From the NCBI RefSeq assembly GCF_001456115.1, contig NZ_CP013265.1, forward strand, positions 62,001-126,000: a DNA stretch of 64,000 nt. Direction: 5' to 3'. This stretch comes from Sphingobium baderi (lineage in GTDB: Bacteria; Pseudomonadota; Alphaproteobacteria; Sphingomonadales; Sphingomonadaceae). This document shows, in pieces, positions 51,368 to 58,794 of the stretch. The translations under genes and the position numbers were made by a program. The notes beneath the pieces are model-generated. The model did not search any database. It worked only from the letters and a program-made list of their open reading frames with translations, and was not told where the DNA came from. Every line of letters begins with the position of its first letter. Position 1 is the stretch's first letter.

Positions 51368-51802
51368 TCAGCGGGATCGGCATCGCCCCTTGGCATAGCG
51401 TTCCCAGCGCAGCACGGTGCCGGTAGCGATCATCGCGCAGCTGAGATCGCCGATGCCGGGCGCGCTGCACCAGGCGCCGGTCCGGTTGCCCTTGGCCTCG
51501 CCGGTCGAGACGCAGCGCATGGTGGAGCCAGCCACGCGGATATGCCCGGTGGATGTCTGGCCGCGCGGTCCGCCAAGCAAGCGCACCAACGCATCGCGGG
51601 CGGCCGGGCCACTTGCTCTCGGACAGGGCTGGCCGGGGCGGCAGCTGTTGTCGATCTCGCGCGCGGCAATGCCGGCGAGCCGCACATGGGCGCCCTCGCG
51701 GCACCAGATCGGGCCATCGCCATCCCAGACGCGCGTCGGTGTGCAGGCGAAGGTCTGACCATTGGGGACCACGGCGGCGGCAAGCAGGAGCGTGAACAGC
51801 AT
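51368..51802 (-). CDS. Secreted thermonuclease-like protein
   Basis: A 144-residue protein with a signal peptide (MLFTLLLAAAVVPNGQTFAC) and an SNase-like segment RVWDGDGPIWCREGAHVRLA then GIAAREIDNSCRPGQPC. The DGD is followed by GP where the family usually has T or a hydrophobic residue, and the catalytic Arg/Glu pattern is only partly kept, so activity is uncertain. It has six or more Cys, suggesting a disulfide-bonded periplasmic protein. Only minus-strand gene in this part besides 53041-53391. Confidence 0.7.
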   Translation of the reverse strand: MLFTLLLAAAVVPNGQTFACTPTRVWDGDGPIWCREGAHVRLAGIAAREIDNSCRPGQPCPRASGPAARDALVRLLGGPRGQTSTGHIRVAGSTMRCVSTGEAKGNRTGAWCSAPGIGDLSCAMIATGTVLRWERYAKGRCRSR

Positions 51803-52108
51803 CCGGCGGGGCTAACCGACAAGCGGCGGCCTGTCATCCGGACCCCGTTGGATGGAGCGGCAGGCAGGGCAAGGGGTGGGGCGCGACATCGGCGGGGACC
51901 TGGCCTCCTGGCCGGCGGGTTCGCCCGCTCTCAATCGGCGCGATCCTTGGTCCACCCGGTGACCTTTTGCGATCAACCCGCAAGGGGTCCGGTCGCTTCG
52001 CTACGGCTTTTTGGGCCTACAGCCGAAAAAGTGATCGCGGCCACCGGCCGGACACATCGGGCGCCTGTCGAGCGGGACGAACCCGCCGGCGCGCAAAGGA
52101 GCCTCGAC
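51803..52108. other. Non-coding gap with hairpin potential
   Basis: No gene seen. Contains TTTTTGGGCCTACAGCCGAAAAA, i.e. GCTTTTTGGGC facing GCCGAAAAAGT, and a GCAAGGGGTCCGG segment, before an AAAGGAG ribosome site of the small gene at 52109. Confidence 0.35.
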
Positions 52109-52273
52109 ATGTTCACCGACATCGCAATCGCACGCCGCCATGCCTTCAGCCTCTCGCGCAGCCTCATGGTGGTCACCTTCGTCATCGCGATCGGGCAGCA
52201 TTATGGTGTCATCACCGCCGAAGACGCCGACGGCAGCGTCGCCATCGTCACCGAATTCGATCCCTTTGCCTGA
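52109..52273 (+). CDS. Small hypothetical protein of 54 residues
   Basis: MFTDIAIARRHAFSLSRSLM then VVTFVIAIGQHYGVI, one amphipathic to hydrophobic helix and a short acidic tail. Start at ATG 52109 after AAAGGAG. Long in-frame upstream extension is leader sequence. Possibly membrane associated. No family recognised. Confidence 0.5.
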   Translation: MFTDIAIARRHAFSLSRSLMVVTFVIAIGQHYGVITAEDADGSVAIVTEFDPFA

Positions 52274-52380
52274 CGGCTCGTCCGGGAGCCGCTCGGCTCC
52301 CGGTTATTCCCCTCGCTTCGCTCGCGGCTTGCGCCGACGACGAGAACCGATTGTTCAGATGCCGCGACTATGCTGTGATA

Positions 52381-52902
52381 ATGACGATTGAGGCTGAGAT
52401 AGCGAATGCCCGCGATGATGCCCTGTGGGCGCGTATCACCCAGGAGGTGAACGCCTGGCGCGGTGCCTGTCTGCAATGCTTCGCCTCGGTGGAGGTGGCC
52501 GTTACCGAGACTTTGCTGCATCTGAGCGCTCAGCCGGGACGAGGACAGTCGGTGAAGCTGCGGCATTTGGTCGGGCAACGGCTCGATGACCTTGCTGCAC
52601 TCGTCAATGAGGGCGGCCCCTTTTCCGTGGAGGGAAAGGGTGTCGCGAGCCTGCTGGCGGAATTTCGGCACCAGGAAGGGCTGCGCACGATGCTCGCCCA
52701 TGGCCAGGCGAAGCTGACAGTCGAACGGACCAGTCGATGGGCCGCCATCTTTCGTGTGATCGCGATCCGGGCACGGCAGGCTGATCGTTCGACGCTCGTG
52801 ATCGAAGAGAACGAGGCGGCGGAGAGGCTTCAGCAGCTCCGTAAGGTATCGCAGAAATTGTGTTCTGCACTTGGCAATCTGCGACGGGCGGTTGCCGTCT
52901 GA
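52381..52902 (+). CDS. HEPN-like hypothetical protein
   Basis: A 173-residue helical protein. EGLRTMLAHGQAKL contains RTMLAH, fitting the R-x4-H HEPN signature in a helix, with an early helix RITQEVNAWRGACLQCFASV resembling the first HEPN helix. No antitoxin-like partner is adjacent. Could be a solitary ribonuclease or a helical scaffold; pattern-based only. Confidence 0.5.
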   Translation: MTIEAEIANARDDALWARITQEVNAWRGACLQCFASVEVAVTETLLHLSAQPGRGQSVKLRHLVGQRLDDLAALVNEGGPFSVEGKGVASLLAEFRHQEGLRTMLAHGQAKLTVERTSRWAAIFRVIAIRARQADRSTLVIEENEAAERLQQLRKVSQKLCSALGNLRRAVAV

Positions 52903-53040
52903 AAGTCGGATTTCTCTGCATCTATGCCCTGAGAATGGCGGCTCCGGCGCGGCCGGACCGGGCTCTAGGCTTCGCCCTGAGCCTTGTGCCAAGTCTCAGC
53001 CCATTCGGGTGACGATCCCTGCCGTGGCTGCTCGCACTTC

Positions 53041-53391
53041 TCAACCCTGCGCGCAAACGATGGCCCGGCCGGTCGCGCCGCGCGCTGGAGGGCAGTTGGC
53101 CAGGCCTGCGCGCAGGTGCTCATCGTGCAGCAATATGTGCCAGGGACGGTCATGGCCGCGCGCCGCGAGATAATAGGCCGCGCCGTCGCAGCCGACCATG
53201 CGGCATCGGGCCTGCCGGTCGATGAGGCTGGCGCCTGCTCCATGGAGCCCGATCAGGGCATCGACATCCTCGCGCATCAACCCGCCGCAGCGGCGGCATT
53301 GCGATCGGACGAGGATCTGGCGCAGCCGCATCGCCTGGAGTGACGCGGTCCAGGCCGGGGCAAGGCGGAAGAGAGTGGCGCTGCTCGTCAT
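53041..53391 (-). CDS. Small zinc-finger-like protein
   Basis: A 116-residue protein with CRRCGGLMRED and RCRMVGCDGAAYY, two Cys pairs that could bind zinc, followed by GHDRPWHILLHDEHLRAGLA. Minus strand within a plus-strand module. No recognised family. Confidence 0.45.
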   Translation of the reverse strand: MTSSATLFRLAPAWTASLQAMRLRQILVRSQCRRCGGLMREDVDALIGLHGAGASLIDRQARCRMVGCDGAAYYLAARGHDRPWHILLHDEHLRAGLANCPPARGATGRAIVCAQG

Positions 53392-53650
53392 AATGAGCGG
53401 AGGATAGCGCCGGGCTCTCCGCGGAGCCAGAGGATCGGGACACCGCGATCATCTCTTCGCGATCCCGCCCGCCAAGACCTTCCTCCTGTCGGCTCGCCTG
53501 GCCGGCGCGCGCGCCCGTGCAAGCCCGCTCCGCGCGCTTCTCCACTGCCGTTGCGACCCTGCGGGTGCTCGGCCGCGCTCTGCCGCCGGCCCTTGGCACG
53601 CCTGTCGGAAGGCCCCGGCGGGCGGGGCTGGACAGATCAGGAGCGTTCTC

Positions 53651-54043
53651 ATGTCCCAATCCTCCCCGAATGCGATGAGCCAGGCCGAGCGGATCGCCCG
53701 CGTCGCCGAACTCAATGACGCGCTTCGCCGGTCCATCCATAGCCCGGGCCGCAACCAGATCGTGATGACCGCCGGCGTTGCGGCGCTGATCGGCGAGGTC
53801 GCCCTGTTCCGCGGCTTTCGCCGACGCGCGGAGATCATCCGGATCGTGCGCGACTATGACAGCTTCACGCCCGACAACGATCCGATCGGCGAGCATGATT
53901 TCGGCCGCTTCGAGTTCGAGGATGCGATCCTCTACTGGAAGATCGACTATTATGACCTCGAGCTCGCCTATGGCTCGGCGGATGCCGCGAACCCCGAGGT
54001 CACGACGCGCGTGCTCACCATCCTGCTGGCCGACGAATATTGA
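53651..54043 (+). CDS. DUF3768 protein
   Basis: A 130-residue protein with the DUF3768 hallmarks: RIARVAELNDALRRSI, RIVRDYDSFTPDNDPIGEHD, FGRFEFEDAILYWKIDYYD and VTTRVLTILLADEY. Start at ATG 53651 after AGGAG. DUF3768 proteins occur in plasmid anti-restriction/leading-region gene sets of Alphaproteobacteria; their activity is not known to me. Confidence 0.85.
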   Translation: MSQSSPNAMSQAERIARVAELNDALRRSIHSPGRNQIVMTAGVAALIGEVALFRGFRRRAEIIRIVRDYDSFTPDNDPIGEHDFGRFEFEDAILYWKIDYYDLELAYGSADAANPEVTTRVLTILLADEY

Positions 54044-54052
54044 TCCGGCGCA

Positions 54053-54078
54053 GCCATCCCCCCGACCGGGGGGATGGC
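54053..54078 (+). terminator. Strong hairpin after the DUF3768 gene
   Basis: GCCATCCCCCC-GACC-GGGGGGATGGC, an 11-bp perfect stem ten bases after the stop, without T-run. May terminate weakly or be part of the structured leader of the next genes. Confidence 0.5.
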
Positions 54079-54085
54079 CCGCCCA

Positions 54086-54103
54086 AGTCTGCTTGAGCAG
54101 ACT
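54086..54103. promoter_or_regulatory. AGTCTGC inverted repeat (copy 1)
   Basis: AGTCTGC-TTGA-GCAGACT, inside a longer imperfect hairpin GCCCGC...GCGGGC. The same arms recur at 56274-56295 before the mobC/relaxase genes; here it lies before the parA/parB genes. Shared operator candidate. Confidence 0.5.
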
Positions 54104-54135
54104 ATGCGGGCAACGGACGCCGCGTCCGCAAATGT

Positions 54136-54147
54136 GGGAGGGGAGGG
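54136..54147 (+). promoter_or_regulatory. G-rich leader motif before the small membrane gene
   Basis: GGGAGGGGAGGG, 88 bases before the ATG at 54236, followed by hairpins CGCGC-GATT-GCGCG and GGCGCCA-G-TGGCGCC. Confidence 0.5.
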
Positions 54148-54235
54148 CGCGGGTCCGAGATGCCGCGCGATTGCGCGTGGCCGGCGCCAGTGGCGCCGTT
54201 CGCTTTGCCCTTCACCGGCTCCAAGGAGACCTATC

Positions 54236-54412
54236 ATGGCCGCATATTTCGCCGCGCATCCCGATCACGCGTTTCTCTTCGCGTTCGGCTGCTTCGCCCT
54301 CACCGTCTATCTGTTCCGCTATGTCGGTCCCGGCATTGGCGGTGGCGGCGACTGGTCCTCGCGCGATCATTATGAGCGCAACCTGCGCGATGGTCCGGAC
54401 GACTATTGCTGA
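54236..54412 (+). CDS. Small membrane protein of 58 residues
   Basis: MAAYFAAHPDHAFLFAFGCF then ALTVYLFRYVGPGIGGGGDW: one transmembrane helix followed by a Gly-rich and charged cytoplasmic or periplasmic tail (SSRDHYERNLRDGPDDYC). Start after AAGGAG. Directly upstream of parA. No family recognised. Confidence 0.55.
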   Translation: MAAYFAAHPDHAFLFAFGCFALTVYLFRYVGPGIGGGGDWSSRDHYERNLRDGPDDYC

Positions 54413-54424
54413 GGTGCCGCGGTC

Positions 54425-55189
54425 ATGAAGACGATCGTGGTCAGCCTGCTCAAGGGCGGGGTCGGCAAGACCTTCCTCGCCACCCATCTCGCCTGGTATC
54501 TCGCCGAACCGCCTGAGCGCCGCGTCGCCTTCGTCGATCTCGATCCCCAGGGCAGCTCGACGCGGCGCCTGGGCGGCGAGCGGCAGGGCGGGTTTTCCGC
54601 CGACCTGTTCGATCCTGCCGCTGCGCTCAGCGCCGACGGGCAGGCCGGGCTGACCGTGCTCGGCGCCGATCCCCGCCTGCAGATGGTCAAGGCGGCGCAG
54701 GATGTGCGCGACTTCATCGGGCGCTTCCCGGCGCTCCGCCCGCATTTCGACTATTGCGTCATCGACACCGGTCCCAAGTGGGACGAGCTCACGTTGAGCG
54801 CGATGGCGGTCGCCGATGCCGTGATCGCCCCGGTGCAGGTTGCCGAGGATTCGGTCGAATGCGCCAAGATGCTGCTGACCGCGTTGCGCAAGGCCGAGGC
54901 CGCGCGCGCCGGCCGCAAGATCGCTTTCCTCGGGCTCCTCCCCTCGATGGTCAATCCGTTCGACCGGCGCGAGATGGAGAATGCGGTGAAGCTCGCGCAT
55001 GCGGTCGGCGAGAAGCTCATGTTCCCGGCCTTCATCAAGGCGCGGCCGACCTACAAGCATGCCGCGGAAAATCATCGTCCGGTATGGCAGGAGAACGGCA
55101 GCGGCGCCAAGGCGGCGGCCGAGGAGATCCGCGCGGTGCTCGCCGAGATCGAGCGGCGCATGACAAGCCAGGAGGTCGTGGCCGCCTGA
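54425..55189 (+). CDS. parA: ParA-family ATPase (third in the window)
   Basis: A 254-residue ParA: SLLKGGVGKTFLATHLAWYL (Walker A with signature Lys), FVDLDPQGSSTRRL and YCVIDTGPKWDEL. It lacks an N-terminal DNA-binding domain. Its stop overlaps the start of a ParB-like gene, forming a partition-type pair separate from those at 9 kb and 29-31 kb. It may act in segregation of the module or in positioning the transfer complex (VirC1-like); it lies just before a MobC/relaxase pair. Confidence 0.88.
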   Translation: MKTIVVSLLKGGVGKTFLATHLAWYLAEPPERRVAFVDLDPQGSSTRRLGGERQGGFSADLFDPAAALSADGQAGLTVLGADPRLQMVKAAQDVRDFIGRFPALRPHFDYCVIDTGPKWDELTLSAMAVADAVIAPVQVAEDSVECAKMLLTALRKAEAARAGRKIAFLGLLPSMVNPFDRREMENAVKLAHAVGEKLMFPAFIKARPTYKHAAENHRPVWQENGSGAKAAAEEIRAVLAEIERRMTSQEVVAA

Positions 55190-56136
55190 TGGGCAAGTTC
55201 GACGAGCGCATCGAGGAGTTCGGACTTCTTGTCGGCGACCATGAACGGGCGCGCCGGGTCGAGGATATCGAACTTGCGCGCATCCTGCCCGACCCCGGCA
55301 ATCCCCGGCGCAGCTTCGACGATGACGCGCTCGCCGAGCTGGCCGCCTCGATCGCGTCGCGCGGCGTGCTGCAGCCGATCACGGTCACGCCGCCCGACGC
55401 GAAGGGCATGCACCGGATAAGTCTGGGCGAGCGCCGCTTCCGCGCATCGCAGCTGGCGGGCCTTGCCACGATCCCCGCGATCGTCGTGCCGGTCGGCGAG
55501 GGGGTGCAACTGCTGGCCGACCAGATCGTCGAGAACGACCAGCGCGCCAATCTGTCGTCGGTCGAGCTCGCCCATGCGATCGCCCGGATGCTGAAGGGCG
55601 GGATGAACCAGGTCGAGATCGCGGCGGCACTCGGCCGATCCAAGCAGTTCGTCTCGCTCTATGCCGCCTATGGCGACATGCCGGCCTATCTCAAGGCGGC
55701 CCTGCCGTTTGCGCCTATTCGCCTTCTCTATGATCTGCACCGGACGGCGAGGGACTACCCTGCCGAGGTCGAGGCATATGTCGCCAGCTGGGGCGACGCC
55801 GGCGCAACGCTCGCCGCAGGATCGCGCTTCATCGCCGAACTCAAGCAGACGCACCCGGCGCCGGTCCCTCCGCGGGCGCCTGTGGCACAGCCATTGGCCC
55901 CCACCGACCGCGATCCGGTTCGATCGGGCCTCACGGACAAACCCTCCGCGCCGATCCGATCTCCTAGACTACCGGTCTTGGTCGACGGCTTCCCTGCGTG
56001 GCTCCCGCTGGCGCCTTTGGTCACGGTGATTTTCGAGGATGGCCGCGAGCGTGAAGTCGCTGCCTCGTCGATCGGTCCGACCGGCGAGAGAAGCGAGGCC
56101 TTGCCAACAACTGACCCGCCTCCTCCGCGTTCGTAG
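55189..56136 (+). CDS. parB: ParB-family protein paired with the third ParA
   Basis: A 315-residue ParB: LARILPDPGNPRRSFDDDAL, ISLGERRFRASQLAGLATIP and an HTH MNQVEIAAALGRSKQFVSLY. The C-terminal third is Pro-rich, followed by a small domain (FPAWLPLAPLVTVIFEDGRE). Start at ATG 55189 overlapping the parA stop by one base. A terminator follows at 56157. Confidence 0.88.
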   Translation: MGKFDERIEEFGLLVGDHERARRVEDIELARILPDPGNPRRSFDDDALAELAASIASRGVLQPITVTPPDAKGMHRISLGERRFRASQLAGLATIPAIVVPVGEGVQLLADQIVENDQRANLSSVELAHAIARMLKGGMNQVEIAAALGRSKQFVSLYAAYGDMPAYLKAALPFAPIRLLYDLHRTARDYPAEVEAYVASWGDAGATLAAGSRFIAELKQTHPAPVPPRAPVAQPLAPTDRDPVRSGLTDKPSAPIRSPRLPVLVDGFPAWLPLAPLVTVIFEDGREREVAASSIGPTGERSEALPTTDPPPPRS

Positions 56137-56156
56137 TTTATCTTGCACGATGGTTT

Positions 56157-56186
56157 GGGCCGTACCCTTCGGGGTGCGGCCCTTTT
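56157..56186 (+). terminator. Rho-independent terminator after the third parB
   Basis: GGGCCGTACCC-TTCG-GGGTGCGGCCC followed by TTTT: 11-bp stem with one G-T pair. Confidence 0.85.
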
Positions 56187-56366
56187 CGTGTCGATGGGCG
56201 GGGGCGGCGCCGAAGGCGCCGCCCCTTGCTGCGGACGATCGATGTTCGAGAGGGGTTTGCTGGCCGAAGAACAATAGTCTGCCCAAGCAGACTATAAGAT
56301 GAGTTGAGTAAAGGTGAGGGCCGGATAGGCTTGGCGCCGGGGATGTATGACAATAGCGTTGGGGAC
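56187..56366. other. Candidate oriT/regulatory region of the MobC-relaxase pair
   Basis: No gene seen. Holds an 11-bp perfect hairpin GGGGCGGCGCC-GAA-GGCGCCGCCCC (56201-56225) and the AGTCTGC inverted repeat (56274-56295). MobC/relaxase genes usually lie directly downstream of oriT, so the nick site is most likely here, but no nic consensus was recognised. Confidence 0.4.
56274..56295. promoter_or_regulatory. AGTCTGC inverted repeat (copy 2)
   Basis: ATAGTCTGC-CCAA-GCAGACTAT, perfect 9-bp arms. Shares the AGTCTGC/GCAGACT arms with 54086-54103. Confidence 0.55.
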
Positions 56367-56903
56367 ATGCCCGTCCTCACCTTTCGGCTCGACGATGATG
56401 TCGCCCAGCGTTTCGCCGCGCTCGCGGCGGTATCGGGCGGCCGCTCGGCGCTGCTGCGCCGCTTGATCGGTGACGCCTTGGCCATGGAGGCGGGGGAGGG
56501 GCATCAGGCGCCGCGCGCCCGCCAGCGCGCAACCTGCCGGGTCGAGGTTCGGCTGATCCCGGAAGAGATCGCCGCGCTCGACCGCGCGGCGGATGTGCTG
56601 GGGATGAAGCGTACCGACTGGATCACCACGTTGCTGGCGCGGCGCTTGCGCGCAAACGCGCCCTTGCCGCGCGAGGAGCGGGCGGCCGTCGCGCAGGCGT
56701 GGCGCGAGCTCAATCGGATCGGGATCAACCTCAACCAGGCGACCCGCGCGCTCAACGCCTCGGTGATGGTCGAATCCGGCCTCGACGTCGCGCGGGAAGC
56801 GGCCAGGGTCGCAAGCTTTAGGTCCGAGATCGTCGATGCGCTCGCCGGTCTCGGGGCCGCGCTCAAGGGCGATCTTCGCTACTGGGACATGGCCGATGCG
56901 TGA
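56367..56903 (+). CDS. mobC: MobC-like ribbon-helix-helix mobilisation protein
   Basis: A 178-residue protein with a start similar to RHH proteins (MPVLTFRLDDDVAQRFAALA) and a MobC-type C-terminus (WRELNRIGINLNQATRALNA), the pattern of relaxosome accessory proteins. Start at ATG 56367; in-frame upstream codons run into the regulatory region. Overlaps the relaxase start by eight bases. It would bind oriT and help melt it. Confidence 0.8.
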   Translation: MPVLTFRLDDDVAQRFAALAAVSGGRSALLRRLIGDALAMEAGEGHQAPRARQRATCRVEVRLIPEEIAALDRAADVLGMKRTDWITTLLARRLRANAPLPREERAAVAQAWRELNRIGINLNQATRALNASVMVESGLDVAREAARVASFRSEIVDALAGLGAALKGDLRYWDMADA

Positions 56904-58017
56904 GGAGGAGGGGGTTCTCCCGCTTCCCAGCCTGATGGAGGCCTGGCGGCCGCCGGCAGGCGGCAAGCGGACCCTGCGCGGCGCCTATGTTCGGATCAAA
57001 CCGGGCGGAAGCGGGGGCGGGGCCGCCCGGCCGATGTCGATGGGCCAGGCCGAGGCGCGCGCCAAGCTCGAGCGGATCGTGCGCAAGGCGCCCGAGGTGA
57101 TGGTGAAGGTCTCCGGCAAGCAATATGGCGCTCATCATGTCGCCGAGCATTTCGGCTATGTGGCGCGCCACGGGAAGCTCGCCGTCCGATCGAGCGAGGG
57201 CGAGATTATCACCGAGCCGGATCGGCTCAAGGCGATCGCTCAGGACTGGGCGATGCTCGACGAGGCCATGAACGAACATGGCCGGGAACGGCCGACGTCG
57301 ATGTCGCTGGTGCTGTCGATGCCCGGGGGATCGACCGACGCCGAGACGCTCCATGATGCGGCGCAGGCATTCGCGCGAATCCTGTTCGAGGGGAACCATG
57401 CCTATATGCTGGCGCTCCATACCGACACCGATCATCCCCACGTCCATCTGACGGTGGCGACCGAAGGGGCGGACGGAACCCGCTTCAATCCGCGCAAGGC
57501 GGATCTCCATCATATGCGTGAGACCTTCGCGCATGAGCTGCGCGCGCGCGGTGTCGCGGCGGAAGCGACACCCCGGCGGGCGCGCGGTCATGTCCAGAAG
57601 CGCGTGCGGTCAGCCGCGCTCCATCTCGATGCCCGGCTTGGGGCCGAGGGGCGCAGGCTCAATCTCGCGCAGCTCAACGAACTGCGGGCGCAAAGCTTCG
57701 TGCGTGCGGCCGACCAGGAGCGCCGGCCGGAAGATGTCATGGCGCTGGCGCGCCAGAAGCAGATCCGCGGCGCCTATGCCGAGGCCGCCGTCGCGCTCGC
57801 CGCCACCGGAAAACCGGAAGATCGGGCCTTGGGGCAGGAAATCGCCGGCTTTCTGGCGGCGATGCCGCCGGCGGTGTCGCGGCGGCTCGCGCGCGCACGG
57901 GAGATACTGCAATCCGAACGGCCGCCGCAGGAGCGCCGAAACGAGCCGGAGGGCGTTTCGCCGCCCACAGGTGCGGACGAGGGGCGGCCACCGCCTCACC
58001 GGGATCGGGAACGATGA
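56896..58017 (+). CDS. Relaxase/mobilisation nuclease (MobP/VirD2-like)
   Basis: A 373-residue relaxase. Motif III HTDTDHPHVHLTV (H-x-D-x-x-H-x-H-x-H-type) is complete; a candidate catalytic Tyr lies in EHFGYVARHGK (motif I); motif II Ser/Thr likely in MSLVLSMPGGS. It differs in family from the MobF TraI at 918-4178, so the window has two relaxases. The C-terminus is basic and Pro-rich (ERPPQERRNEPEGVSPPTGA). It would nick at an oriT in 56187-56366 and could use the same coupling protein or another. Confidence 0.88.
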   Translation: MREEEGVLPLPSLMEAWRPPAGGKRTLRGAYVRIKPGGSGGGAARPMSMGQAEARAKLERIVRKAPEVMVKVSGKQYGAHHVAEHFGYVARHGKLAVRSSEGEIITEPDRLKAIAQDWAMLDEAMNEHGRERPTSMSLVLSMPGGSTDAETLHDAAQAFARILFEGNHAYMLALHTDTDHPHVHLTVATEGADGTRFNPRKADLHHMRETFAHELRARGVAAEATPRRARGHVQKRVRSAALHLDARLGAEGRRLNLAQLNELRAQSFVRAADQERRPEDVMALARQKQIRGAYAEAAVALAATGKPEDRALGQEIAGFLAAMPPAVSRRLARAREILQSERPPQERRNEPEGVSPPTGADEGRPPPHRDRER

Positions 58018-58139
58018 TGGCCGGCGCTCCCGCGGGCGGCTTGCCTACCTTGCCTGTGTGGCCTTGGCATCCTATCTGGATGCGATGCCAAAATATCTTG
58101 GAAAATAGCGAATTTAGGCGCTGATACGCGCTTCTAGCT

Positions 58140-58169
58140 TGTTAGAAAAAAGCGTGCTATTATCTAACA
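58140..58169. promoter_or_regulatory. Operator-like inverted repeat before the AbiE genes
   Basis: TGTTAGA (58140-58146) and TCTAACA (58163-58169) are a perfect 7-bp pair 16 bases apart, directly upstream of the TAGGAG ribosome site. AbiEi proteins are known to repress their operon through inverted repeats. Confidence 0.55.
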
Positions 58170-58185
58170 GATAGGAGCACAGCCA

Positions 58186-58794
58186 GTGTCTGCGGTAGCC
58201 GATCGGATCATGAAGCGCGTGCGCGGCAAGGGCCGCGGCTGGGTGTTCACGCCCAAGAGCTTCGTCGACTTCGGGACGCGTGGGTCGGTCGACATGGCGC
58301 TGTCGCGCCTCGTGACCGCCGGCGACATCCGGCGCATCGGCCGGGGTCTTTATGACTATCCGCGCCAGCATGACAAGCTCGGTGCGCTCAGTCCCGATCC
58401 CGCCAATGTCGCCAAGGCCCTCTCGACGCAGAGCGGGGACAAGCTCGCACCGTCGGGCGCGGCGGCGGCGAACAGGCTCGGGCTATCGACCCAGGTTCCC
58501 GCCCGGGCCAGCTATGCCACGACCGGCCGCACCCGGGTCAGGCAAGCGGGCGGGCGCAGCCTGACGCTCAAGCACAGCCGCGCACCGGTGCTCGACAATG
58601 CGCCGGACTCGGTCAACGCGGTCGTGCAGGCGCTCGCGCATCTGGGGAAGGACAATATCGATAGCGACAAGATCCGGCACTTCGCCGCCCGCCTCGATGA
58701 TCGCGACATGCGGATGCTCGCCCAGGCCAGGGCCGAGATGCCCGGATGGATGGGCGACGTCGTCTTAAAGATCGGCGCCGCCCGCAATGGATGA
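58186..58794 (+). CDS. AbiEi-like antitoxin (DUF6088 family)
   Basis: A 202-residue protein with an N-terminal winged-helix (WVFTPKSFVDFGTRGSVDMA, LSRLVTAGDIRRIGRGLYDY) and the DUF6088/AbiEi C-terminal domain (TGRTRVRQAGGRSLTLKHSR). GTG start after TAGGAG. Antitoxin and transcription repressor of a type IV toxin-antitoxin/abortive infection system; overlaps the toxin gene by eight bases. Confidence 0.85.
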   Translation: MSAVADRIMKRVRGKGRGWVFTPKSFVDFGTRGSVDMALSRLVTAGDIRRIGRGLYDYPRQHDKLGALSPDPANVAKALSTQSGDKLAPSGAAAANRLGLSTQVPARASYATTGRTRVRQAGGRSLTLKHSRAPVLDNAPDSVNAVVQALAHLGKDNIDSDKIRHFAARLDDRDMRMLAQARAEMPGWMGDVVLKIGAARNG

